Positions 33,995 through 41,777 of a DNA stretch of 41,777 nucleotides are shown piece after piece. Source of the stretch: an uncultured Clostridium sp. (GTDB lineage Bacteria; Bacillota; Clostridia; Clostridiales; Clostridiaceae). A model generated the notes under the pieces. The model was given only the letters and a program-made list of their open reading frames with translations. It did not search any database and was not told the origin of the DNA. Both the position numbers and the translations under genes were made by a program. Each line of letters opens with the position of its first letter. The first letter of the stretch is position 1. The stretch is from assembly GCF_934754925.1 (NCBI RefSeq), contig NZ_CAKVJA010000021.1:1-41777 (forward strand), read 5' to 3'.

Positions 33995-34873
33995 CTATTT
34001 TAGTTTACCTCTAATACCTTTTTTATAATCCTTATATCCCTTGAAAACCATTTTTATTTTATTAATCTTATCCTTTTCACCTAAAATTATCTTTATAAAT
34101 TCTTTTTTAAATAGCTTTTTATCTCTATTTAAAGTAAAGCTGTTTAAATCCTTATACTTTTCCCAAGTATAAAATCTATTTCTTGTCATGTAATATCTTC
34201 TTAAAGCTGAATGGTTAGATGTATTGAACTTTCCAAAAATACTTTTTACAGATTGACTTTCTCCTAAGCTATGATAAAGAATTGCATCTCTTACCTTTAT
34301 CATTTTAATATTTTTCTCATTCAACCTCATACAAAAATCAGTATCAACTAAATCTATAAATAAACTATCGTCAAAAAATCCTACCTTATCAAATACTTCT
34401 GCTCTTAATAAATTACCTGATGTTATATCTGCATCAACATACTCATAAGAATTCATATTTGAATTTTCCTCAATAGACTGTATTCTCTCATCTACAAAGT
34501 TAGGGAAAATACTTAATATCTCTTTTCTCTCACTTTCATCTATTGCATTATATACTTCTAGCATTTTTTCAACCATATTTGAACTAGCCTTACTATCTTG
34601 GTCCATAGTTAATATCCAATTATATCCTTGATTTAAAGCCTCTTTAACACCTATATTTAATGCAGTAGCAATTCCTAAGTTTTCTTCATTAAATATAACT
34701 TCTATTTTTTTATTATCTATATCCTTAATTAAATTTATATTTTTTTTCTTTTGTGACTCAGAACCATTATCTACAATTATTATTTTATCAACTTGATTTA
34801 TTAATAGATTTACACTATCTAATAAATTATTATCTGGGTTATACGAAATTATAATCGCTGCAACCTTACACAT
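33995..34873 (-). CDS. GT2 rhamnosyltransferase-like (RfbF type), first copy
   Basis: First gene of the polysaccharide unit, 292 residues. It shows AAIIISYNPDNNLLDSVNLL, IIIVDNGSES, the metal site MDQDS (90-94), FIDLVDTDFCMRLNEKN and RRYYMTRNRFYTWEKYK. The last two stretches match the gene at 28449 and the family labelled rhamnosyltransferase. AAGGAGAAAGTG precedes the ATG at 34873. A promoter is predicted about 115-145 bases upstream, divergent from the LtaS-like genes. Confidence 0.87.
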   Translation of the reverse strand: MCKVAAIIISYNPDNNLLDSVNLLINQVDKIIIVDNGSESQKKKNINLIKDIDNKKIEVIFNEENLGIATALNIGVKEALNQGYNWILTMDQDSKASSNMVEKMLEVYNAIDESERKEILSIFPNFVDERIQSIEENSNMNSYEYVDADITSGNLLRAEVFDKVGFFDDSLFIDLVDTDFCMRLNEKNIKMIKVRDAILYHSLGESQSVKSIFGKFNTSNHSALRRYYMTRNRFYTWEKYKDLNSFTLNRDKKLFKKEFIKIILGEKDKINKIKMVFKGYKDYKKGIRGKLK

Positions 34874-34988
34874 AACACTTTCTCCTTATTATATAATTAT
34901 TCTACCTATATAGGTAAAGTTATAAAAATTATTACACTCATCATAAATGTTATCATTTAATATGGTAATATTTTGTCTAATCCTAGTA

Positions 34989-35017
34989 ATTATAGCATAT
35001 AATGAAATCTATTTAAA
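34989..35017 (-). promoter_or_regulatory. sigma-A promoter of the first polysaccharide unit
   Basis: On the minus strand TTTAAA (35017-35012), 17 bases, TATAAT (34994-34989), with an extended -10 TGC. The leader is about 110 bases. Confidence 0.6.
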
Positions 35018-35118
35018 ATTTTTTATAAATTCCTCACATTTATTTCATATTTTATTATTCTTTTTTTCTTTTTACTCTTGTATAATTAATGTACATATTC
35101 TTATTTAAGGAGGTACAA

Positions 35119-37155
35119 ATGACTAATCTTAGAAAACAATTTGGAGAATATTTAATTTATCCACTTTCAGTTTTATTACTTATATCTTTATTATTAGCTT
35201 TTATAGTTGACTGTATTAGCAGAGGATCTTTTACTGAAAGCATAAATTTTATTTCAAATAAGGGATTTACCTTTCTATTTAATGTTTTAATTATTTCATT
35301 AACATTATCTATAACATTACTAACCAAAAAGAAAACCTTTTCTTATTCTGTTATATCTGTCATATGGGTAATTGCAGCAATAGGTAACAACATATTATTA
35401 AACCTACGTGGTACTCCCCTTACTGGAAGCGATTTAAAATTAGTTAAAAGTGGACTTAAAATAATAAATAACTATATGTCAAAAAAAGAAATTTTATATA
35501 TAGTTATAGCTTTATTTTTCATCTTAACTTTACTAGTTCTTATTTTTATCTTTGCTCCTAAAACAAAATTTAAAATTAATTATCTTTTATCTTTAGGAAT
35601 GATTTTTGTAATATTCATGGCCTATAAAGGATGTAATTCTTTAGCCTTAAAAAATTCTATAGTTTCTAATAACTTTTGGGACTTAGATTCTGTTTATAAA
35701 GAAAATGGGTTTACCTATTGTTTTAGTACAACCCTTCTTAACAATGGAATTTCTGAACCTGAAATATATTCACAAAATTCTATTGAATCAATATTATATT
35801 CTTTAGATGACTCTAATACAGTCAACGCTAAGGCCCTATCTTCAGATATTTCATATTCATCTGATAAGAATCTTCCTAACATTATTATGATTCAATTAGA
35901 GTCCTTCTTTGATCCATTTTTAATTGAAGGATTAAAATGTGATATAGATCCAATAGCTAACTTTAGAAAATTAAAAGAAAATTATAGTACAGGTGCTTTT
36001 TCTATTTCAACTATTGGCGGTGGAACTGCTAATACTGAATTTGAAGTTTTAACTGGACTTAACTTAGATTTTTTTGCTCCTGGAGAATATCCATATAATA
36101 CAACAGTAAATGTCAAAACCTCTGAATCTATAAATTATGCTTTAAAAGAGTCAAACTACTCTACTCATGCGATACATAATCATGAAGGTAATTTTTATAA
36201 TCGTAATACAGTATTTTCAAACTTAGGCTTTGATACATTTACTTCATCAGAATATATGCTTATTAATGAAAGAACTCCTTTAGGCTGGGCTAAAGATACT
36301 TTTTTAATTGAACCTATTTTAGATTTATTAACTTCCACAGAAAATCAAGACTTTATTTATACAATTTCAGTTCAAGGTCATGGAAGTTATCCTAATGATG
36401 AAATTGCAGGCAAAAAAAATGTAAACATCACCAATATAAGCAATGAAAAATATAAAAATTCAATTGAATATTATATTAACCAAATATACGAAATGGATTT
36501 ATTTATAGACGACCTTATAAATGCAGTAAATGCATTAGGTGAAGATACTGTTATTGTTTTTTATGGTGATCATCTTCCAAATTTAAATCTTTCAAATGAG
36601 GAGTTATCAAATAAAAATCTATTTGAAACTGAATATGTAATTTGGGATAATATTGGATTAGATAAAAATGATATTGATTTAGAGGCTTATCAATTAACTT
36701 CAAAAGTTTTATATGATTTAGGAATGAATAACGGTATAGTAACTAAACTACATCAAGACTATCTATTTGGATATGAAAATTCACCTTATAATGATGAGTC
36801 ACAATATCTAGATGCATTAAAATCTATTGAATATGATATACTTGCTGGTAATGAATACCTTTACAATTATATATCAAAACCAATTGCTACAAATCTTAAG
36901 TTTGGTTCAAAAGATATAGTATTATCTAATTTATATATTGAAGATGGAAAGCTTTTTGCTGAAGGTGAAAATTTCACATATAATTCAATTTTCTTAATTG
37001 ATGGAAATTTTGCTACTACAGAGTTTATATCACCAAATAAGATATGCTGTGATGCTACTAGTATTAAAGCTGAAGGCTCAAATATATTTATAGGTCAAAT
37101 GTCTGGTGGGGCTCAAGTTTTATCAGCAACCCAAACCTTATCAATAATACCATAA
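35119..37155 (+). CDS. LTA synthase-family sulfatase-fold transferase, first of two
   Basis: The 678-residue membrane enzyme belongs to the LtaS / phosphoglycerol transferase family, alkaline phosphatase superfamily. Five N-terminal membrane helices (about 15-180) precede an outside sulfatase domain. It has IIMIQLESF (metal Glu), GGGTANTEFE with the nucleophile candidate Thr303, IHNHEGNFYNR, SVQGHGSYP and VFYGDHLP (metal Asp-His). The last 75 residues form an extra beta-rich domain (LFAEGENFTYNSIFLIDG), like an IPT/TIG fold. It could polymerise glycerol phosphate or transfer phosphoethanolamine; the donor is not readable. AAGGAGG and the ATG at 35119 give the start; the frame extends to 35089 without a site. 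A TATAAT at 35081-35086 is the likely -10, with a weak -35. Confidence 0.9.
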   Translation: MTNLRKQFGEYLIYPLSVLLLISLLLAFIVDCISRGSFTESINFISNKGFTFLFNVLIISLTLSITLLTKKKTFSYSVISVIWVIAAIGNNILLNLRGTPLTGSDLKLVKSGLKIINNYMSKKEILYIVIALFFILTLLVLIFIFAPKTKFKINYLLSLGMIFVIFMAYKGCNSLALKNSIVSNNFWDLDSVYKENGFTYCFSTTLLNNGISEPEIYSQNSIESILYSLDDSNTVNAKALSSDISYSSDKNLPNIIMIQLESFFDPFLIEGLKCDIDPIANFRKLKENYSTGAFSISTIGGGTANTEFEVLTGLNLDFFAPGEYPYNTTVNVKTSESINYALKESNYSTHAIHNHEGNFYNRNTVFSNLGFDTFTSSEYMLINERTPLGWAKDTFLIEPILDLLTSTENQDFIYTISVQGHGSYPNDEIAGKKNVNITNISNEKYKNSIEYYINQIYEMDLFIDDLINAVNALGEDTVIVFYGDHLPNLNLSNEELSNKNLFETEYVIWDNIGLDKNDIDLEAYQLTSKVLYDLGMNNGIVTKLHQDYLFGYENSPYNDESQYLDALKSIEYDILAGNEYLYNYISKPIATNLKFGSKDIVLSNLYIEDGKLFAEGENFTYNSIFLIDGNFATTEFISPNKICCDATSIKAEGSNIFIGQMSGGAQVLSATQTLSIIP

Positions 37156-37185
37156 ACCTCAGCCCTTAAGTAGCTTAATTAGTAA

Positions 37186-37230
37186 AAAGGTAAGAGTGAA
37201 TATATAAAATTTTTTCACCCTTACCCTTTA
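37186..37230 (+). terminator. Probable terminator between the LtaS-like genes
   Basis: GGTAAGAGTGAA (37189-37200) pairs with TTCACCCTTACC (37214-37225) with one mismatch. Weak T-rich DNA follows (CTTTACTTTTTC). Confidence 0.55.
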
Positions 37231-37300
37231 CTTTTTCATATCTATTATTTTATTATAACTTATCTTATAACCTTTCCCATTACCCCTATTATTTATATAT

Positions 37301-37351
37301 TTTTAACATTTCCGTATAATTTTTAACATTGTATCTGCAGTTTTTAACACT
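37301..37351 (+). repeat. Three phased direct repeats TTTTAACAYT upstream of the second LtaS-like gene
   Basis: TTTTAACATT at 37301-37310 and 37321-37330, and TTTTAACACT at 37342-37351: steps of 20 and 21 bases, about two helical turns. The second copy touches the -35 and the third runs up to the -10. The core TTAACA equals one form of the B. subtilis PhoP half-site TT(A/C/T)ACA, though PhoP sites are usually spaced about 11 bases. A response-regulator operator is plausible. Confidence 0.55.
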
Positions 37352-37357
37352 TATAAT
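37329..37357 (+). promoter_or_regulatory. sigma-A promoter of the second LtaS-like gene
   Basis: TTGTAT (37329-37334), 17 bases, TATAAT (37352-37357). It lies within the phased TTTTAACAYT repeats. The leader is about 30 bases. Confidence 0.65.
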
Positions 37358-37393
37358 ATAAATACAATATATAAGTTTATAATGGGTGGAAAA

Positions 37394-39433
37394 ATGATTA
37401 AAAAAATTATTAATAAAGAAAGTATTTTAAAAGTATTACTTTTTATACTTTATTCTTTACTTTTAGTATTTGTAATAGAATGGCTTTCTCGAGGAAGTAT
37501 TGAAGCTGCTTATAATTTCTTAAGACACTTCTTTAAAATTTTTCTATACAATGTACTAATTGTATCAGTGACTTTAAGTCCATGTTTTTTATTTAGAAGA
37601 AGATTATTTGCATTTAGTTTAGGTTCATTAATTTGGATTGTTTTAGGTATTGCAAATAATTGCTTAATTAGTTTTAGAGAAACGCCTTTAACATTTGCAG
37701 ATTTAGGAATGATGAAAAGCGCTCTAGAACTTAGTGATCAATATCTTTCAAAAGGTTATATTATATTAATAATTTCATCTTTTGTAGCTTTAATCTTAAT
37801 TTTATCTTTTGTATTTTTTAAATGTAAAAAAGTTAAAGTTAGATATTTTAGAAATATTTCTTTCTTATTCATATTTTTGCTAACGTTCACATATCTACTT
37901 AATTATGGATTAAAGACAAATATAATTAGTAAAAACTTTTGGGATATAGCTGGTGGATATGAACATTATGGATTTTCTTATTCATTCTTTAATAGTGCTA
38001 TTAATACTGGAATACATAAACCTAATGGTTATTCGAAAAATACTATCGCTGATATAAAAGATGAATTATCTCTATTATCTGCTGAAAGTTCTACTACCGT
38101 AAGCTTAAGGACAGCACAAGAAGTCAATGACAATTCTTCTATTGAAACAAGTGCACCAGATAATAGTAACTCAACCGTTAAACCTAATATAATATTAGTA
38201 CAACTTGAATCTTTTATAAATCCTAATTGGATAACTGATATTACCTTAAATAAAAATCCAGTTAGTAACTTTGAATCATTATCTGAAAAGTTTACTTCCG
38301 GTTTATTAGAGGTTCCAGCTCTTGGTGGTGGTACTGCAAATACAGAATTTGAAGTTATTACTGGAATGTCTACAGACTTTTTTGGAACTGGAGAGTTTCC
38401 TTACAATACTATAGCTTCTAAAAAGGCTATACCATCTCTTGCCTATACCTTAAAAGATTTAGGCTATAGTGCTAATGCCCTTCATAATCACGAGGGAAAA
38501 TTTTATTCAAGAGATGTAGTTTATAAAAATTTAGGCTTTGATAGCTTTACTCCAATTGAATGTATGAATGTTCCAGAAAGAACTCCTGTAGGATGGGCAA
38601 AAGATAGTGTTTTAATAGATGAAATCTGCAATATTATTACATCTACAGATAATCCTGATTTAGTATTTGGTGTTTCTGTTCAAGGCCATGGAAATTATCC
38701 TAATGATGAGATGGAAAATAAAGAGATTTATATTACTAATGATTATTCTAAGAGCAATAAAAATAGTTTAGAATATTACATAAATCAAGTTTATGAAATG
38801 GATCAGTTTGTTGGTGACTTAATAGAGGCTGTTAATAAGTTAGATGAACCTACTGTAATTGCTTTTTATGGAGATCATTTCCCTGCAGTAGGAATAGAAA
38901 ATGGTGAAGTTTCTATTAATACCCTTAAAGCAACACCTTATTTAATATGGGATAATATGAATTTACCTAAAACTGATAAAGATATTGAGGCTTATGATCT
39001 TACATCCTTAATATTAGATAAACTTTCTTTGACAACTACAACATTAAGTACACTTCATAATAGTAATCTTGATGAAGAAACAAAGACTGAATATCTTAAT
39101 CAATTAGAATATGACATGATTTATGGTAAAAACTATACTGCTGATTATGAAGAGCTTGTTCCTTCAAGTGAGTATAAAATTGGTTTTAAAAATGTAAAAA
39201 TTAATAGTGTTGAAATCTATGATGATAATAATATTTTAATTAAAGGTGAAAACTTCAATAATTATAGTAATGTATATGTTGATGGGAAATATGTTGAGAA
39301 AACTTTTATAGATAGTAATACTCTAGCTATTCCAAAAGCTTCTTGCAAAACTAGTAGCATAGTTCAAGTTCGTCAACCTTCTGCAACTGGTTCAACTGTA
39401 TTTTCTTATTCAAATGAAATAACATTTAAATAA
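37394..39433 (+). CDS. LTA synthase-family sulfatase-fold transferase, second of two
   Basis: A paralogue of the upstream gene product, 679 residues, with the same plan: five membrane helices, then the sulfatase domain. The domain has IILVQLESF, GGGTANTEFE with Thr314, LHNHEGKFYSR, SVQGHGNYP and AFYGDHFP. A C-terminal IPT/TIG-like beta domain follows (ILIKGENFNNYSNVYVDGKYVEKT). Between the membrane part and the catalytic domain it has a longer Ser/Thr/Asn-rich linker (about residues 225-260) than the first copy. The ATG at 37394 follows GGGTGG by four bases; an in-frame ATG at 37382 has no site. It has its own promoter with phased repeats, so the two copies are probably regulated separately. 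Confidence 0.9.
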   Translation: MIKKIINKESILKVLLFILYSLLLVFVIEWLSRGSIEAAYNFLRHFFKIFLYNVLIVSVTLSPCFLFRRRLFAFSLGSLIWIVLGIANNCLISFRETPLTFADLGMMKSALELSDQYLSKGYIILIISSFVALILILSFVFFKCKKVKVRYFRNISFLFIFLLTFTYLLNYGLKTNIISKNFWDIAGGYEHYGFSYSFFNSAINTGIHKPNGYSKNTIADIKDELSLLSAESSTTVSLRTAQEVNDNSSIETSAPDNSNSTVKPNIILVQLESFINPNWITDITLNKNPVSNFESLSEKFTSGLLEVPALGGGTANTEFEVITGMSTDFFGTGEFPYNTIASKKAIPSLAYTLKDLGYSANALHNHEGKFYSRDVVYKNLGFDSFTPIECMNVPERTPVGWAKDSVLIDEICNIITSTDNPDLVFGVSVQGHGNYPNDEMENKEIYITNDYSKSNKNSLEYYINQVYEMDQFVGDLIEAVNKLDEPTVIAFYGDHFPAVGIENGEVSINTLKATPYLIWDNMNLPKTDKDIEAYDLTSLILDKLSLTTTTLSTLHNSNLDEETKTEYLNQLEYDMIYGKNYTADYEELVPSSEYKIGFKNVKINSVEIYDDNNILIKGENFNNYSNVYVDGKYVEKTFIDSNTLAIPKASCKTSSIVQVRQPSATGSTVFSYSNEITFK

Positions 39434-39440
39434 TTATAAT

Positions 39441-39518
39441 AAAAATAGAGGATTTAAAATTTACTATATATCATTAATTATGCATAATTAGTAATTATCT
39501 TAAAATCCTCTATTTTTT
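39441..39518. terminator. Large bidirectional terminator between the LtaS-like gene and galE
   Basis: AAAAATAGAGGATTT (39441-39455) pairs with AAATCCTCTATTTTT (39503-39517). The long loop holds a perfect palindrome, TAATTATGCATAATTA (39475-39490). T-runs flank both sides. Confidence 0.85.
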
Positions 39519-39551
39519 TTTATTACTATTATTTATTTTGTAAATTAACTC

Positions 39552-40562
39552 TTAGTTATATCCCTTAGGATTGTTACTTTGCCATCTCCAAGAGTCCTCG
39601 CACATTTCCTTGATTCCTCTTTCTGCTTTCCATCCTAATTCTTCATTAGCCTTCTTAGGATCTGCATAACATGTTGCTATATCACCAGCTCTTCTAGGTG
39701 CTATTTCATAAGGAATTTCTCTTCCTGATGCTTCACTAAATGCTTTAACAACATCTAATACTGAGTATCCATTACCAGTACCTAAGTTATAAGTAACAAG
39801 TCCTGGATTAGTTGCTAATTTTTCTAATGCTTTAACATGACCTACTGCTAAGTCTACAACATGAATGTAATCTCTTACCCCTGTCCCATCATGAGTTGGA
39901 TAATCATTACCGAATACTCTAAGTTGTTTTAATTCACCAATAGCAACTTTAGTAATGTATGGCATTAAATTATTTGGAATTCCATTTGGATCTTCCCCTA
40001 TTATTCCACTCTTATGAGCTCCTACTGGATTAAAATATCTAAGTATTGCTATGTTAAGTTCTTTTTCAGCCTTAGCAATATCTCTTAACATATCTTCGAT
40101 CATAAGTTTAGTGCTTCCATATGGGTTAGTAGTTGATAATGGAGAATCCTCTGTTATTGGAACAACCTTTGCATCTCCATAAACTGTTGCAGATGAACTA
40201 AATACAAAGTTTCTGCATCCATATTTCTTCATAGCCTTTAAAACTACTAATGCACTTGTTAAATTGTTATAATAATATTCTAATGGCTTTTCTACTGATT
40301 CACCTACTGCTTTAAAAGCTGCAAAGTGAATAACTGAATCTATTTTATTATCTCTAAAAATTTCTTCTGTCTTCTCTACATCTGTTAAGTCAACATTATA
40401 GAACTTAACATCCTTACCTGTTATTTCTCTTATTCTATCTTTAACAAGCTCCTTACTATTACTTAAATCATCAGCAATTACAACATCATAACCTGCATTT
40501 AAAAGTTCCACTGTTGTATGGCTTCCGATATATCCCATTCCACCTGATACTAAAACTGCCAT
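39552..40562 (-). CDS. galE: UDP-glucose 4-epimerase
   Basis: The enzyme interconverts UDP-glucose and UDP-galactose with bound NAD. The 336 residues show SGGMGYIGSHT (6-16) for the cofactor, SSSATVYGD (122-130) and NPYGSTK (Tyr148, Lys152). SGIIGEDPNGIPNNLMPYI and the GTGVRDYIHVVDLA segment are also present, all usual for GalE. I place the start at the ATG at 40562, since GGGAGG lies nine bases upstream; the frame extends to 40616 without support and a normal GalE starts at MAVLVSGG. It is divergent from the LCP gene and converges on the LtaS pair. It may supply UDP-galactose or, in dual-specific forms, UDP-GalNAc to the polysaccharide enzymes. Confidence 0.96.
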   Translation of the reverse strand: MAVLVSGGMGYIGSHTTVELLNAGYDVVIADDLSNSKELVKDRIREITGKDVKFYNVDLTDVEKTEEIFRDNKIDSVIHFAAFKAVGESVEKPLEYYYNNLTSALVVLKAMKKYGCRNFVFSSSATVYGDAKVVPITEDSPLSTTNPYGSTKLMIEDMLRDIAKAEKELNIAILRYFNPVGAHKSGIIGEDPNGIPNNLMPYITKVAIGELKQLRVFGNDYPTHDGTGVRDYIHVVDLAVGHVKALEKLATNPGLVTYNLGTGNGYSVLDVVKAFSEASGREIPYEIAPRRAGDIATCYADPKKANEELGWKAERGIKEMCEDSWRWQSNNPKGYN

Positions 40563-40748
40563 ATACAATTTCCTCCCAATAAAAGTTTTATTTTCCTCAT
40601 TAATATTATATAACAACTAAATTCAATTTAAAATATCTTTTTTAAATTAATTAATAAAGTTCTAAATATATTTATAAATTATAAAATTCTATTTTTTGTA
40701 TAACTTTCTATAAATATTAATTAATTAACTTATATGTTAGTTACTTTT

Positions 40749-40766
40749 TATAGTATAATTACTATA
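40749..40766. promoter_or_regulatory. Palindrome overlapping the probable -10 of the LCP gene
   Basis: TATAGTA (40749-40755) and TACTATA (40760-40766) are inverted around TAAT, and TATAAT (40754-40759) inside it is the likely -10. The -35 region is weak. It may be an operator or chance in very AT-rich DNA. Confidence 0.4.
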
Positions 40767-40806
40767 TAAATTATACCATAAATTTTTAAAAGTTAAGGGG
40801 GAACTT

Positions 40807-41777
40807 ATGAAGAAAAAATTATCAACAACAAAAAAGGTGTTAATTAGTATTTTGATAGTATTTTTACTAGCAATTTCTTTACTAATATTTTTATTTAATC
40901 ATTTTAGTTCGAAAGTCGAGAGGGTTGAGATTGATAGAAGTACAGTTACTGAAACTGGAAAGGAACCTGCTAAAGAAGATAAAGATGTTATTACTATTGC
41001 TTTATTCGGTACAGATTTCACTGAAAATGAAAAATACGGAAACTTATACGGAGCAGCCGATGCCACTATGATTTTAGGAATTGATACTAAAAATAATAGA
41101 CTTAAATTATTTTCATTTATGAGAGATCTTTACTTAGACTTACCTGATGGAAGTGGTAATAAACAAAACTTAAATTATACTATGGCTTATGGTGGTCCTG
41201 AACTTATATTAAAAACTATTAATTACAACTTTAATTTAACGGTAGATAAGTTTATTCATGTAAGTTTACGTACTCTTCCAACCATAATTGATAAACTTGG
41301 CGGTGTTGAATTAAATATAACAAGTGAAGAATTAAATTTTATTAATGGTTATATAAATAATATTGATAAGCAAAATGGTACAAGCACAGAGAAACTAACA
41401 ACTACTGGAATGCAAACATTAAACGGTACTCAAGCTGCAGCTTACTGTAGAATAAGATATACGGAAGGTCGAGATTTTAAAAGAACAGAAAGACAAAGAG
41501 ATGTTCTAGCAGCTCTATTTGAAAAATTTAAAACTGCTTCAATTACTGATTTAGCAGTTATTATGAATGATATACTACCACTAGTTTCAACTAACCTTAC
41601 TAATACTGAAATAATGTCAATAACAAGTAAAGTTTTAAGTATGGGAGTTCCAACAATTGAACAATCTAGGTTTCCACTTGATGGTAAGTCTGAAATGATT
41701 GCCACTGATATGCTTCACTTAACAACTGATATAGAAGAAACTACTAAAGATATACATAATTTCTTATATTCTTTAGA
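40807..41777 (+). CDS. LytR-CpsA-Psr (LCP) family glycopolymer ligase, C-terminus outside window
   Basis: LCP proteins transfer lipid-linked wall polymers (teichoic acid, capsule, rhamnan) to peptidoglycan on the outer membrane face. At least 323 residues are visible. A basic start and one membrane helix (VLISILIVFLLAISLLIFLF) are followed by the LCP domain with ALFGTD, ADATMILGIDTKNNRLKLFS, the conserved FMRDLYLDLP, LNYTMAYGGPEL and KLGGVELNI. LNGTQAAAYCRIRYTEGRDFKRTERQ carries the conserved arginines and Asp for the pyrophosphate. AGGGGGAA precedes the ATG at 40807. It is divergent from galE and near the rhamnose locus. It is the most likely enzyme here to anchor that polymer. Confidence 0.93.
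   Translation, partial: MKKKLSTTKKVLISILIVFLLAISLLIFLFNHFSSKVERVEIDRSTVTETGKEPAKEDKDVITIALFGTDFTENEKYGNLYGAADATMILGIDTKNNRLKLFSFMRDLYLDLPDGSGNKQNLNYTMAYGGPELILKTINYNFNLTVDKFIHVSLRTLPTIIDKLGGVELNITSEELNFINGYINNIDKQNGTSTEKLTTTGMQTLNGTQAAAYCRIRYTEGRDFKRTERQRDVLAALFEKFKTASITDLAVIMNDILPLVSTNLTNTEIMSITSKVLSMGVPTIEQSRFPLDGKSEMIATDMLHLTTDIEETTKDIHNFLYSL

Noticed and set aside
37311..37320. Complete PhoP box with 11-base steps between the TTTTAACAYT copies
   Set aside because: The intermediate positions (GTATAA, TCTGCA) do not match the half-site, so only the 20-21-base array is claimed.

Overview
The window is strongly AT-rich and carries a spore-germination receptor (gerK type), GGAGG-type ribosome binding sites, tight operons and clostridial gene families. 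It reads as a chromosomal segment of a Clostridium sensu stricto (cluster I) species. The divergent gerKB / gerKA-gerKC layout is the one known from C. perfringens, but the sequence alone does not fix the species. I see no tRNA, rRNA, CRISPR array, phage or intact insertion sequence.

Layout. 1-1664: 5' part of a large right-handed beta-helix protein (minus strand, cut by the window edge). 1.8-8.4 kb: housekeeping and orphan genes: a HesB-like Fe-S protein, a membrane-anchored unknown, a ~250-base fold-back element, a small (p)ppGpp synthetase, a metallophosphoesterase, tyrS, a small P-loop protein and an AlbA_2-domain protein. 8.5-12.3 kb: gerKC-gerKA divergent from gerKB. 12.3-16.4 kb: a zinc-ribbon miniprotein, trpS, galU and brnQ. 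16.4-19.7 kb: a 1109-residue secreted wall hydrolase with a glucosaminidase-like domain, six Ig-like repeats and an Amidase_3 domain. 20.2-21.5 kb: an orphan polytopic membrane protein.

21.6-34.9 kb, all on the minus strand: a Wzx/Wzy-type rhamnose polysaccharide locus. I infer two transcription units. The first (34.9 to 27.1 kb) has two GT2 transferases, a WsaF-type transferase, Wzx, two more GT2 transferases and Wzy. It ends in a terminator, and a new promoter then drives the second unit: the initiating sugar transferase, a GT2 transferase and rfbA-rfbC-rfbD-rfbB for dTDP-L-rhamnose. 35.1-39.4 kb: two tandem LTA-synthase-like sulfatase-fold enzymes, each with an extra C-terminal beta domain. 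39.5-41.8 kb: galE and a partial LytR-CpsA-Psr ligase.

How the genes fit together. galU, galE and rfbABCD supply UDP-glucose, UDP-galactose and dTDP-rhamnose. The sugar transferase primes undecaprenyl phosphate, five glycosyltransferases extend the unit, Wzx flips it and Wzy polymerises it. The LCP protein is the natural candidate for attaching the polymer to peptidoglycan. The LtaS-like pair makes or decorates a second anionic polymer, and the large amidase remodels the wall. From about 16 kb onward the window is mainly a cell-envelope neighbourhood. The most notable non-coding signals are the long fold-back at 3114-3360 and three helically phased TTTTAACAYT repeats in front of the second LtaS-like gene.
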